From an uncultured Prevotella sp. (GTDB lineage Bacteria > Bacteroidota > Bacteroidia > Bacteroidales > Bacteroidaceae), in assembly GCA_905233245.1 (NCBI GenBank), contig CAJODK010000012.1, positions 16,359-80,358 on the forward strand: a stretch of 64,000 bases of DNA. The letters are read 5' to 3'. The translations under genes were made by a program, and so were the position numbers. The notes beneath the pieces are model-generated. The model was not told the DNA's origin. It saw only the letters and a program-made list of their open reading frames with translations, and ran no database searches. Shown here one piece after another: positions 47,601-56,300 of the stretch. Numbering within the stretch: the first letter of the stretch is position 1; every line of letters begins with the position of its first letter.

Positions 47601-47862
47601 GAGTGAGACTACCTACAACGTAAGCGAGCAGGCAGAAGAGGGCAACAAGGTGACTGCAGAGCCTGTTTACACCGTTCGTGCTTCTAACGCAATGGGTGGC
47701 TTCGGTGAGGCTGCAGAGGTTTCTCAGGAGACGGCTGTAGAGAACATCAACGCTAACGGTAACGCTAACGCTCAGGCTAACGGTGCTTTCGTCATCAATG
47801 GTAATGTTGTTATCATGAAGGACGGCAAGCAGTTCACTGCTGCGGGAGCACAGATTCGCTAG
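44641..47862 (+). CDS. Secreted multidomain pectinesterase (CE8-like) with Prevotella-type C-terminal tail
   Basis: SIIGESQDGVIIVNAP; YQDTYVTDGNNGQLYWEDSEIHGTVDFICGGGDILFENTKL; LGRSWKNTPKAVYLNT. Confidence 0.87.
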   Translation: MKKTFNAILSVLLLFVGTLSANAADVTATWNFRSGSDFFTNQFIYQSGAKAELDSDVDGIVLGVDATSGKFSTQGRTDWAQFNAGAVLKVPVKSAKDIVVAVAYSADKVSIGADLVNVAQAEFSHRATTAEVTAGYVEITTSSNDYIGLIKVTHVDPLQEKQIYAPDFAAWDVFDANSDNGTPNTHVVDFKTKYSGEQLKMTLWQTNVYAPSTGKVSKVTKGYLCGMKANAAENCATITTEAFASVTKVKYFHIATGGNRGWGLKVKGTKEDGTQDEDWVTVYSTVTDGNGAAVEVTGINRTNVQLQFYNLNQSNYAALYDLEIYGMVDLSQQPMLGSFEANGVTYQAADIFDEDADGNNVATIELSKKVPMVDETNNPLTNIVADNGDITSVTYTPANGGCKVTFVVEANSKTAKYIATFVQKPDYTLSYYNLDGSLIGSQIREKDQTIGEFDYTEGDVTGVPEGFKFRGWFIRPAALTKYSVDEVITGDINLYARATKIEDGKGVYIYNLTDNAFYAEDHDAFTSEGNGKFHDTTHGWDFINNDVVKLAVGGDAKILVTGCKYTAEGAAINVTSTSGTVSTASIPVDRTTDGVSTTIEYTGPAGDVVLTMTGTTYIHGITIVNLSGDVAKETEGYHAVKAGDVNSLLDAIAYASATNSTPEATPIKIFVPNGTYNLGETTLTKISGYNISIIGESQDGVIIVNAPDVSNEGINTTATFLNTSSNLYMQDITLQNALDYYNSGSAGRAVCLDDRGNRNIYKRVKMLSYQDTYVTDGNNGQLYWEDSEIHGTVDFICGGGDILFENTKLYVEPRKADGTGECTITAPTTSTEFGYVFNNCTIENHAASYNLGRSWKNTPKAVYLNTKMNQEPISTRWNLSGMNGIDMTVAAEYNSKDMNGNDVTPAAGTQQTFKNKNTTLTIVLTEAEAAKYTSANMFGEWAPETQTAQAAAPTATIKDNVITITPANGGDAGVYLIEKDGEFLALTSETTYNVSEQAEEGNKVTAEPVYTVRASNAMGGFGEAAEVSQETAVENINANGNANAQANGAFVINGNVVIMKDGKQFTAAGAQIR

Positions 47863-47942
47863 GCGAAACGATAACTATACAGGTGGAAACTCCAACGAAA
47901 TGTTTGGGGTTTCCACTTTTTTTTGTACCTTTGTACTCACTT

Positions 47943-49736
47943 ATGAAGAAAGCGTTTCACTACACATCATTTATCATAGGGCTACTGCTGCTGATGGTCA
48001 GCAGTGGGGCTATGGCACAGGACTATAGCGGTGCCCTTGCCAGGCAGCGTCAGATGTTTCCTCAGGAGAAGGTCTATGTGATGACCGACCGTGACCTGTA
48101 CCTCGCTGGCGATACAGCGAGGATGAGGGCGTGGATATACGACTGCAATACGCAGCGTCCTAAGTCGGCGAGTAAGTATGTGTATGTGGAACTGCGCGAT
48201 GCTGCGGATAACCTGAAGCTTCGAGTAAAGCTTTTAAGTAAGGGCTATATGGCTCTGCCAGCTGACCTAACAAGCGGTGACTACACCCTCGTGGGCTATA
48301 CCTACTACATGCTGGGCACTACGGAGGAGATGTTCTTCCGCAAGAGGTTGCACGTGATGAGTCCCAAGGACATACAGCGCGGTCTCCTGCCTGCCAACTT
48401 GCAGGTGGAGCGTCCAGTATTGGGCAAGGATATCAGTCTCTCAGAGGCTGTGCCAGTGGGTTCACAAGTGGCCATCTCCATCACCGACGACCGTCTGTGC
48501 CTTGCTGACTCGACGTCGAGCATAGTATGGTCACTCTCTCATCAGCCCGACCTCTTCACTGAGGCCGACATCGCCAAGACTCAGACGCTGTACAGCCCCT
48601 CGATGCCTTACGAGATAGGCCAGACCATCTCTGGCACGGTGTATGGCAATATCAGCACCAAGAAACCGCAGGCTGGCGTCAGGGTGAGCATGATGATACC
48701 TTCGCAAAAGATTACCGACGTCTGCGTGACGGGAGAGGACGGGCGTTTCCTCTTCAAGGGTTTCGACCTGCCTGACAGTACGCTGGTATTCCTCTCTGCC
48801 AAGAAGGGCAAGCACACCCGCATGGAGAATATCGTTGTGGACGGCGACAGCCTGCCTGAGACAGTATCTCACCTCCCTGCCCTGCCCTACTACTTCAAGC
48901 GCACGGAGAACGTACCTTCGGAGATGAAGATACTCTCTTCCACCATAGACCTCGCCAACACACAGCTCCTCGACGAGATAACGGTCAAGGGACAGAAGCG
49001 CGAGAAGGTGACGGAGACCTATCAGAACTTCGCTTCGAGCACCCTCAATGCTGACGCACTCCTCGACAGAGGAGTCCACGACCTGGAGTCAGCGATACTT
49101 CACATGCCAGGCGTACAGTACAGGGATGGCGTACTGTGCTATCAGGGCAAACCGCTCCGCTTCTTCATCGATGGCATAGAGGAGGGTTACGACCCTGATG
49201 ATGACCCTTCGATGCCCTCTGTGAGCAGCATGGTGGCACTCACCTACCCTCTCGAAATCATCGAGCGCATCGACCTCTTGCGCGCTGCTGATGCAGCCTT
49301 TCTCTCAGGCAGCGCTGGTGCCAACTCTCCTGCTATCTGTATCACCCTCAAGGATGGCGCTGATATCAGCAAGCGTTCGCACTCTACCTCGCTAAAGTTT
49401 GTGTGGCCACTGGGCTATCAGCGTTATAAGCCATTCTATCGCCCATCTCTGACCACCGCGTGGCCTGTAGTATTCTGGAATGCTGGTCTGCTCATTAAGG
49501 ACAAGCGCACCCTCGTCAATATCGTACGCAAGAATATCCATCCTCGTCTCGCTGAGGGCATCTCATCGAGCTACACCATACATATAGATGGTTTCACGCC
49601 CGAGGGTAAGGCAATACATATAGAGAAGAGCTTTGAATATTCAGGATTAAAAGAGGTCACAGTACAAGGCATCACCGGCACTCAGAGACTGAAGGACAGT
49701 CCGTCGCCATTCATGGTGGTGTCACCACAAGAGTAA
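47943..49736 (+). CDS. MG2-like + TonB-receptor plug-domain protein lacking a beta-barrel
   Basis: EKVYVMTDRDLYLAGDTARMRAWIYD; plug-like HDLESAILHMPGVQYRDGVLCYQGKPLRFFIDG. Confidence 0.7.
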   Translation: MKKAFHYTSFIIGLLLLMVSSGAMAQDYSGALARQRQMFPQEKVYVMTDRDLYLAGDTARMRAWIYDCNTQRPKSASKYVYVELRDAADNLKLRVKLLSKGYMALPADLTSGDYTLVGYTYYMLGTTEEMFFRKRLHVMSPKDIQRGLLPANLQVERPVLGKDISLSEAVPVGSQVAISITDDRLCLADSTSSIVWSLSHQPDLFTEADIAKTQTLYSPSMPYEIGQTISGTVYGNISTKKPQAGVRVSMMIPSQKITDVCVTGEDGRFLFKGFDLPDSTLVFLSAKKGKHTRMENIVVDGDSLPETVSHLPALPYYFKRTENVPSEMKILSSTIDLANTQLLDEITVKGQKREKVTETYQNFASSTLNADALLDRGVHDLESAILHMPGVQYRDGVLCYQGKPLRFFIDGIEEGYDPDDDPSMPSVSSMVALTYPLEIIERIDLLRAADAAFLSGSAGANSPAICITLKDGADISKRSHSTSLKFVWPLGYQRYKPFYRPSLTTAWPVVFWNAGLLIKDKRTLVNIVRKNIHPRLAEGISSSYTIHIDGFTPEGKAIHIEKSFEYSGLKEVTVQGITGTQRLKDSPSPFMVVSPQE

Positions 49737-49900
49737 CCGAGTGGTGGTGGTAGAACAAGGCATACGTCAAGAAGGACAGCAATGGGGCGATGAGCATGGA
49801 CAGGAGCCTATGTCTTAAGGTTAATATACCGGTAAATGTTAAACTATAGCGACTCCGAACTTGCTCCTTTGAACTTTTTTTATTATCTTTGCACACAATT

Positions 49901-51025
49901 ATGGCACAAAAGATACTCAACGTGGTGCTCTGCGGCATAGGAACCGTGGGCGGCACACTTCTTGAACAGATAGCTGAGCAGCACGACTTCGTGCTGCAAC
50001 AACGTGGCATAGACATAAAGGTTGTCGGAGTGGTGGATATCTTCAACCTTCTGACCCATGAGGGCGGTATCGACCTCACAGGATTCTCGATTGATGCTTT
50101 CCGTGAGTCATTCAGCAAGTGTCCGAAGTCCAGTATTGAGGCGATACACGACAGCGTACTCGAACTTCGCAAGGAGATAGAGGGCACGATGGTCTTCGTG
50201 GACTGCACTGCGAGCTACGAGATAGCCGCCCTGTATCAGGACTTCCTCGATGCCTCGGTATCCATCGTCTGTGCCAACAAGGTGGCAGCTTCTGGCGACT
50301 ATGAGGCGTACCGCAAGTTGAAGGAGACGGCCGTCAGGAATGGCGTCAGTTACCACTACGAAACCAATGTCGGTGCTGGTCTGCCCATTCTGCACACCAT
50401 CGCCGACCTCGTGGCAAGCGGTGACCGCATCACGGGTATCGAGGCAGTGCTCTCAGGCACGCTCAACTATATCTTCAATACCATCAGCAAGGATGTCACT
50501 TTCTCCGAGGCGGTAAGGAAGGCTAAGGAGGAACGCTTCTCCGAGCCCGACCCGCGCATAGACCTCTCTGGCGTTGACGTGATAAGGAAACTCGTCATCC
50601 TCGCCCGTGAGGCAGGTTACAAGGTGAGTCAGGAGGATGTGGAGCGTCATCTCTTCGTGCCACAGGAGTATTTCGATGGCACACTGGATGATTTCTGGCG
50701 GAATCTGCCCAAACTGGATCCTTACTTCGAAGCCCTGCGCAAGGAGGTGGAGGAGCACGGGCAGTGTCTGCGCTTTGTCGCAAGGATGTCTTGCGACAAC
50801 GATACGGCACTACGTGCCTACGATAACTGCCCTGTTTGCAGCGTCTCGCTTGAGAAAGTGGCACTCGACTCCCCATTCGCTCAGTTGGAGGGTAGCAATA
50901 ATATTGTTATCCTGCATACCGAACGCTACAACCCCCACCCCATGCTCATTCAGGGCTATGGGGCAGGGGCTGGTGTCACTGCTGCAGGTGTCTTCGCCGA
51001 TATTCTTGATATCGTCAACGTCTGA
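49901..51025 (+). CDS. hom: Homoserine dehydrogenase
   Basis: LNVVLCGIGTVGGTLLEQIAE; ANKVAASGDYEAYRKL; EAVLSGTLNYIFNTIS. Confidence 0.85.
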   Translation: MAQKILNVVLCGIGTVGGTLLEQIAEQHDFVLQQRGIDIKVVGVVDIFNLLTHEGGIDLTGFSIDAFRESFSKCPKSSIEAIHDSVLELRKEIEGTMVFVDCTASYEIAALYQDFLDASVSIVCANKVAASGDYEAYRKLKETAVRNGVSYHYETNVGAGLPILHTIADLVASGDRITGIEAVLSGTLNYIFNTISKDVTFSEAVRKAKEERFSEPDPRIDLSGVDVIRKLVILAREAGYKVSQEDVERHLFVPQEYFDGTLDDFWRNLPKLDPYFEALRKEVEEHGQCLRFVARMSCDNDTALRAYDNCPVCSVSLEKVALDSPFAQLEGSNNIVILHTERYNPHPMLIQGYGAGAGVTAAGVFADILDIVNV

Positions 51026-51059
51026 AGACGTTTTCGTAGCAACCTCTGGTTGCGTTTCG

Positions 51060-52679
51060 TTACTTAATAGGATAATATTCCTCGAAGGAAGCGTCAGCAT
51101 CGCTGCGCTCCGCCTTTGTATTAGCCTGCACGAGGTAGTTGGCATACACCTCGATGTCGGTATAGTAACCCTTCTTGTCCAGCGTGTAGGTTGCTGCGTT
51201 GTCCGCATTAGGATTGAGGCCGTGCGCCGTTTCCCACGCATCAGGTATGCCATCACCGTCAGAGTCCTTCTCTGCTGTGCCCTTGAGCACTGGCCATCCG
51301 CCTACGTCACTTGGCGTATCGATGAGTCCACCCATAGAGCCTCGCTTTCCCTCGTATTTGTATGTACCCGTCTTGGCATCGCTTGTCACGCGCTCGTCCA
51401 CCACGTCACGCTTGTATGATGCGCCAGCGTATTGGAGCACCTTCTCGAATGCCTTCTCCGCTGTCTGCGTGCTTACGGTATTGTAGCTGAACTTGCTGTC
51501 CAGAGCGGGGAATGCAGCCTCGCCGTGAGCGAAGAGCTCATACATCTTGGCGATAGGAGGCACACCACTCTTCTTGTCAAAGGCGATGGCAGCCGTAGCG
51601 TAGTTGTTCTTCGCCACTATTGGGAAACCCTCTACCACATTGCCCTTCATATAGAACTGTCCAGGAGTCACATTAGCAGGCTGTGGCTTATTGCAGTTGC
51701 CACAGTAAGCCGTAGGATTCAGCAGACGTGACTTGGTATTCGCCTTCGTAGCTGGGCCAGCCTTGTAGTAGTTGTTGACCATGTTGAATTTCTTAGCCTC
51801 AGCATCGGGGAATGTCTCACCACCGTAGCTCGAGTTAGAGCCCCAGTTATAGACCACATTGTTGATATAGTCCACAGGACCAGCCAATGGACTTACGTAG
51901 CCGTGGTCGAAACGAGGGTTGCGAGAGTCGTGGTCAGCCAGGAGATTGTGGTGGAAGGTAGCCTGCTCGCCGCCCCAGATGCCGCCATATCCGTGCGCAC
52001 CCTTGTCGTGCACCGACATGCGGAGGCTCTCAGACAGTATGCACCACTGCAGGGTAAACTCCTTGTTGCCATAGAATGTGCCGCACTCATCCACGCACCA
52101 CGACAGTGAGCAGTGGTCTATGATGATATTCTGGCACTCCTGTCCCGCCTTGTGGTAAGAGTTCATGGCGTCATCCTCGAAGGCTGGGTTAGCCAGTTTC
52201 TCACCCTTGTTCCAGTAGCGCTTGCCCTCGTCACCCATACGACAACGTATGTAGCGTATGATGACATTGCTTGCATTGATGCCCATTGTGTAGTTCTTCA
52301 GGCAGATGCCATCGCCAGGCGCCGTCTGTCCCAGTACTGTCACATCATTCTCCTTGATGCGCAGAGGGCACTTCAGTTCTATCGTGCCAGCCACGTCGAA
52401 TACCACGATGCGCGGTCCCTTCTGCGCCAGAGCATAGCGCAGCGTACCCACGAACTGACTTGGGTCGTCCTTTGTCTGGTCCACGCTGTAGTCCGTGTTG
52501 TCGATATAGTCATCCAGACGCGTCACGTGAATCACCTTGCCCCCTCTGCCACCAGTGGTGTAGCGGCCGTAGCCCTCAGCACCCGGGAAAGCAGGAGCGG
52601 AAGCAAACTGGGCGTTTATCAAATTGACAATTGAGAATTGAAAATTGAAAATTAAGATTAGCAGCAGTATCTTCTTCAT
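51060..52679 (-). CDS. Pectate lyase-like secreted protein (start at MKKILLLILIFNF)
   Basis: AFPGAEGYGRYTTGGRGGKVIHVTRLDDY...IIIDHCSLSWCVDE; DSDGDGIPDAWE motif. Confidence 0.85.
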   Translation of the reverse strand: MKKILLLILIFNFQFSIVNLINAQFASAPAFPGAEGYGRYTTGGRGGKVIHVTRLDDYIDNTDYSVDQTKDDPSQFVGTLRYALAQKGPRIVVFDVAGTIELKCPLRIKENDVTVLGQTAPGDGICLKNYTMGINASNVIIRYIRCRMGDEGKRYWNKGEKLANPAFEDDAMNSYHKAGQECQNIIIDHCSLSWCVDECGTFYGNKEFTLQWCILSESLRMSVHDKGAHGYGGIWGGEQATFHHNLLADHDSRNPRFDHGYVSPLAGPVDYINNVVYNWGSNSSYGGETFPDAEAKKFNMVNNYYKAGPATKANTKSRLLNPTAYCGNCNKPQPANVTPGQFYMKGNVVEGFPIVAKNNYATAAIAFDKKSGVPPIAKMYELFAHGEAAFPALDSKFSYNTVSTQTAEKAFEKVLQYAGASYKRDVVDERVTSDAKTGTYKYEGKRGSMGGLIDTPSDVGGWPVLKGTAEKDSDGDGIPDAWETAHGLNPNADNAATYTLDKKGYYTDIEVYANYLVQANTKAERSDADASFEEYYPIK

Positions 52680-53070
52680 AATGTTTAGTTGTTTGGTCGT
52701 TCGGTTGTTTAGTTGTTTGGTGCAAAGGTACAAATAAATCCTAAACTCACCAAATATTCCGAGATTTTAACATTTCGATACAGGGGCACAGAGCAAGGGA
52801 TTTCCCTTGCTAAGCAATAGACTTCTATTACTAAGCAACAAGCGCCCCTTGCTTAGAGGGGGTAGAAACCTGTGCCGAGATTTTAACTTTGTGATTTTGT
52901 TGCTTTGTGATTTTGTGTTTTTTTCGTACTCATTCATGAAAAACACTGCGGTGGTTAGCCCGAGCGGCTGGAGGCGCAAAGCCTCCAAAGAGCGTTATAC
53001 TGTCTTTGACTTTATAAAAGAAGAGAGAGGGGATAATATAATAATTTATTATTATATAGGGGTAAATAAT

Positions 53071-53114
53071 AATTATATATTAATTATATATTAATTATAT
53101 ATTAATTATATATT
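53071..53114. repeat. Perfect 11-bp tandem repeat (AATTATATATT)x4
   Basis: Direct reading; followed by alternating tatatacgcgtacgcgcg. Confidence 0.95.
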
Positions 53115-53178
53115 ATATATACGCGTACGCGCGAGGGGGAAATCACAAAATCACATTATCACAAAAATCACAAATGCC

Positions 53179-53197
53179 AGGCAGGGTCGCCCTGCCT
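53179..53197. terminator. Hairpin AGGCAGGG-TCG-CCCTGCCT, possible terminator of the pectate lyase/small peptide operon
   Basis: Perfect inverted repeat; T-rich on the minus strand downstream. Confidence 0.5.
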
Positions 53198-53233
53198 AGC
53201 ACTCATACTTTCTTGTTGCTTAGCTCCTGCAGA

Positions 53234-53383
53234 CTACTGCTTTTCCTTCTCGAAGTCGTCCTCGAACTCTGCATGGAATGAGTCACCAGGAATATTCTCT
53301 CCCTTGGATACAGTATCAAGGAGATGTTGACGTATTACAACAGTCTGAATTTCTGGAACTTGATAATTTTTCATTTCTTTCAT
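53234..53383 (-). CDS. Small 49-aa acidic-tail peptide: MKEMKNYQVPEIQTVVIRQHLLDTVSKGENIPGDSFHAEFEDDFEKEKQ (absent from ORF track)
   Basis: Own translation; starts 5 bp after the 53389 gene stop; shares Y..P and AEFEDDFE with 9131-9301. Confidence 0.75.
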   Translation of the reverse strand: MKEMKNYQVPEIQTVVIRQHLLDTVSKGENIPGDSFHAEFEDDFEKEKQ

Positions 53384-53388
53384 AATTT

Positions 53389-56300
53389 TCAATATTTTAC
53401 TATGTATTTTTTACCTTTCTTGATGAACATACCCGTCTTTGCAGTACCATTGACACGCTGTCCTGCAATATTGTAGATAGCATCACTGGTATGCTGGTCC
53501 TTGCTCTGTTTGACCGCCTCAATAGCTGTTGGATAGTCTATACCCTCATCAATCAAAATTACATTGATAGAATTCTGAGTTTGGGTTATAGTAGAAGAAT
53601 ACTCACTATTATTTGTGATCTGCATATACCACCTGTATGGATTTACGTTGGTAGAGCCTGACGTCATGTGACTTATCTTGCCACCTCCCATATACCAGTA
53701 GTCATTTGTTGCATTTGCCTCCAACGTTGTGTACGTACCAGTGAATGTGTAGGTTTTGGCTGTGGTGGAACATGACATAGAACCATTCGCAGCAGCGTAA
53801 ATCTTGTTATCTACAGCTGACATCGTAATAGCACCAGCAGATTTTACCCTTATCAAATATGGTTTGTTAGGTATAGTGTTACCTGTTGTCTTCTTGAAGA
53901 GCACCAAATAATCTTCATCATCAGCAGTAATCTCACCATCATTGTTGGTATCCATCACTGGACACATAGCGAATATCTCTGCAATGTCACACTGGTCAGC
54001 ATAAGCAGTTACATCTACTGCAAACGGAACATAGAATGAAGTCCACTTATTGACAAGACCTGAGCCATATGTTCTGGTATATGTCACACCATCATCATAT
54101 ATCTTCTCTTCAGTGCCTGTATACTCAGCGCCATCTATCAGTTCGAGGTCATCAGCGTCAACGGTATTCTGAGTCCAAACAGCCTGGAAGTTTGTGGCTG
54201 AGGTAATAGCGTAGGTAGCGACAATGACTACATTAGTACCATTGACTGACCAACCCTCAAAGGTGTAGCCCTCACGCTCTGGGTCAGCAGGTGCAGTAGC
54301 ATATGAGCCACTCTCGATGCTCTGAGTAGAGCCTACCTGAGTACCCTGGCTGTAGAACTTGACATCATACTCGTCAGCCTCAACTGCATTAGGCACGTAC
54401 TTTGTACCGTCAGCATTGTAGGTGGTGTATGAGCTGTTAGCAACTGCATTGTTGAACTCAGTGATGTCCTCTGCAGGGATGGTCGTAGTGTAGCTATCCC
54501 ACAGCACTACCTTGCCTGCTCCTGAATACTGTTCGCAGACGTCAGGAACATTCAGCACTGGGTCAATGTTGTGCACTACATAACTGCTCCAGGTCTGAGT
54601 AGGAACCCATGTGTTAGAGTTAGTACCAGTGCCACCAGCCCATGTATATTCCTCGTCATACTTGGATGGAGCATTGAGGTATGTGAAGTAGGTAGAGTTG
54701 TTGATGACACGCCTACAGTTGTCATAGACGATGCTGTACTCCTTGCTGTCAGTACGTATGTTGGTAGTACCCTCACCACGCAGACGGACCGGAGCCTTTG
54801 AGTCCTTGAAGTAGCATGACTCAATATATCCTATAGCACCTGCACGCAGGTCGTAACCATCCTCAGCATTGACGATGTAGTTGTTCACATAGTGCAGATG
54901 ACCATAACGCTGCAGTGGCAGACGAGAACCTACAATATCCTTAAACTTATTGTGGTGCATCGTGATGGTACGGTCATAGTTGTCACTGTTACCCTTACCA
55001 AAGAGGCAAGCCTTGTAGTGGTCATGGAAGTAGTTGTACGAGAGGGTTACCCACTGTACGTTATTCTTTATATCTACAAGACCATCGTAGCGGTCCACAT
55101 TGGTAGCATTGCCATTGAAGAACTCACAGTGGTCAATCCAGATGTGTGAACCAGAGTCGGTAGAAGCAGAGATGGCATCAGCCTGTATGCCTATACAGTC
55201 TGGGTCGCCCACCTCTGTCTGCACACCGTCACGCATAGCCACAATCTTGTTCTCGCCACTCTTCAGGATTGGCACACTGTTCATGGTGAAACGGCAGTTG
55301 CGTATGATGACGTTGTGAGCACACTGCAGATTGAATGTAATACGTGAAATCAGCGGAGCATTGCCATTGGCATCAGCGATACCGATGAGAGTCTTATTGC
55401 TCTGTACCATGATGCGCTCACCATAAGTGGTAGCAACACCCTCACTGCCATCTTGAGCATCGCAGAGATGACCTGTAGAGAGGGCATCCACGTATGCTGT
55501 CACACCAGTAGTGATGTCGTGGTCTATGAGGATGATGTATGGGGTGTTAGACTGGAGATAGCCCTGAAGCTGTGTGAAGTTGCTTGCATATACCACCTCA
55601 CCGCCCTGACCGCCAGTAGTACCACCAGCATGGTAGTGAGCACCTGATGTGCCTTCGTATTTAGCGAAGCCGTCGATAGTCCAGTTTCTGCCTGAAGTAT
55701 CACTCTGCTTGGTGAAGTTAGCCGTCAGAGAGAGGTTGCCTGTTACCGTAGTGGTGTAGGAGGCATCCGTGCTGACAGGAGTACCGCCGTCAGTCCAGTT
55801 GGTGAAGGCATAACCAGAAGCTGGTGTAGCGGTGAACGTCACTGAAGCCCCAGATACTACGGTACCAGAAGGCGATACAGTAGCAGAACCACCATTGCCT
55901 GCAGAAACTGCTACTGTGTAGGTAGTTACAACAGGCTGAGCTACGGTGTAGTTGATGGTATAGGTCTTCTGAGTGCCATCCTCAGCAGTAACGGTCACGG
56001 TAGTCGTAGCTGCATTGCCGCTGATAGTACCGTAAGATACGGCTGCTGTAGCCTTAGAGTCAGTGCATGTGGCAACTACAACAGGTACCGATGTAGTACC
56101 CTCAGCGAGCTCTATATCGTAAGATGTAGTGTTAGCAGAGAAACCACTTACCGTCGTGCCACCACTCTTCAGGTCAGACAGTGTGCAGACGCTGCTCTTA
56201 GGAGTGGATGAACCGCCTGATGTGCGAGTAACGGTCACCTTCTGCAGGTACATAGACTTTTCCGAATTTCTGTATAGATAGAATGTAGATAAACCACTCA

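Noticed and set aside
52680-52733. Upstream N-terminal extension MYLCTKQLNNRTTKQLN of the 51060 pectate lyase
   Set aside because: Translated intergenic CAAC repeat; signal peptide begins at MKKILLLILIF
52946-52992. tRNA-like stretch gtggttagcccgagcggctggaggcgcaaagcctcc
   Set aside because: Only a short hairpin with a GCAA-type loop; no acceptor stem or T-arm could be formed
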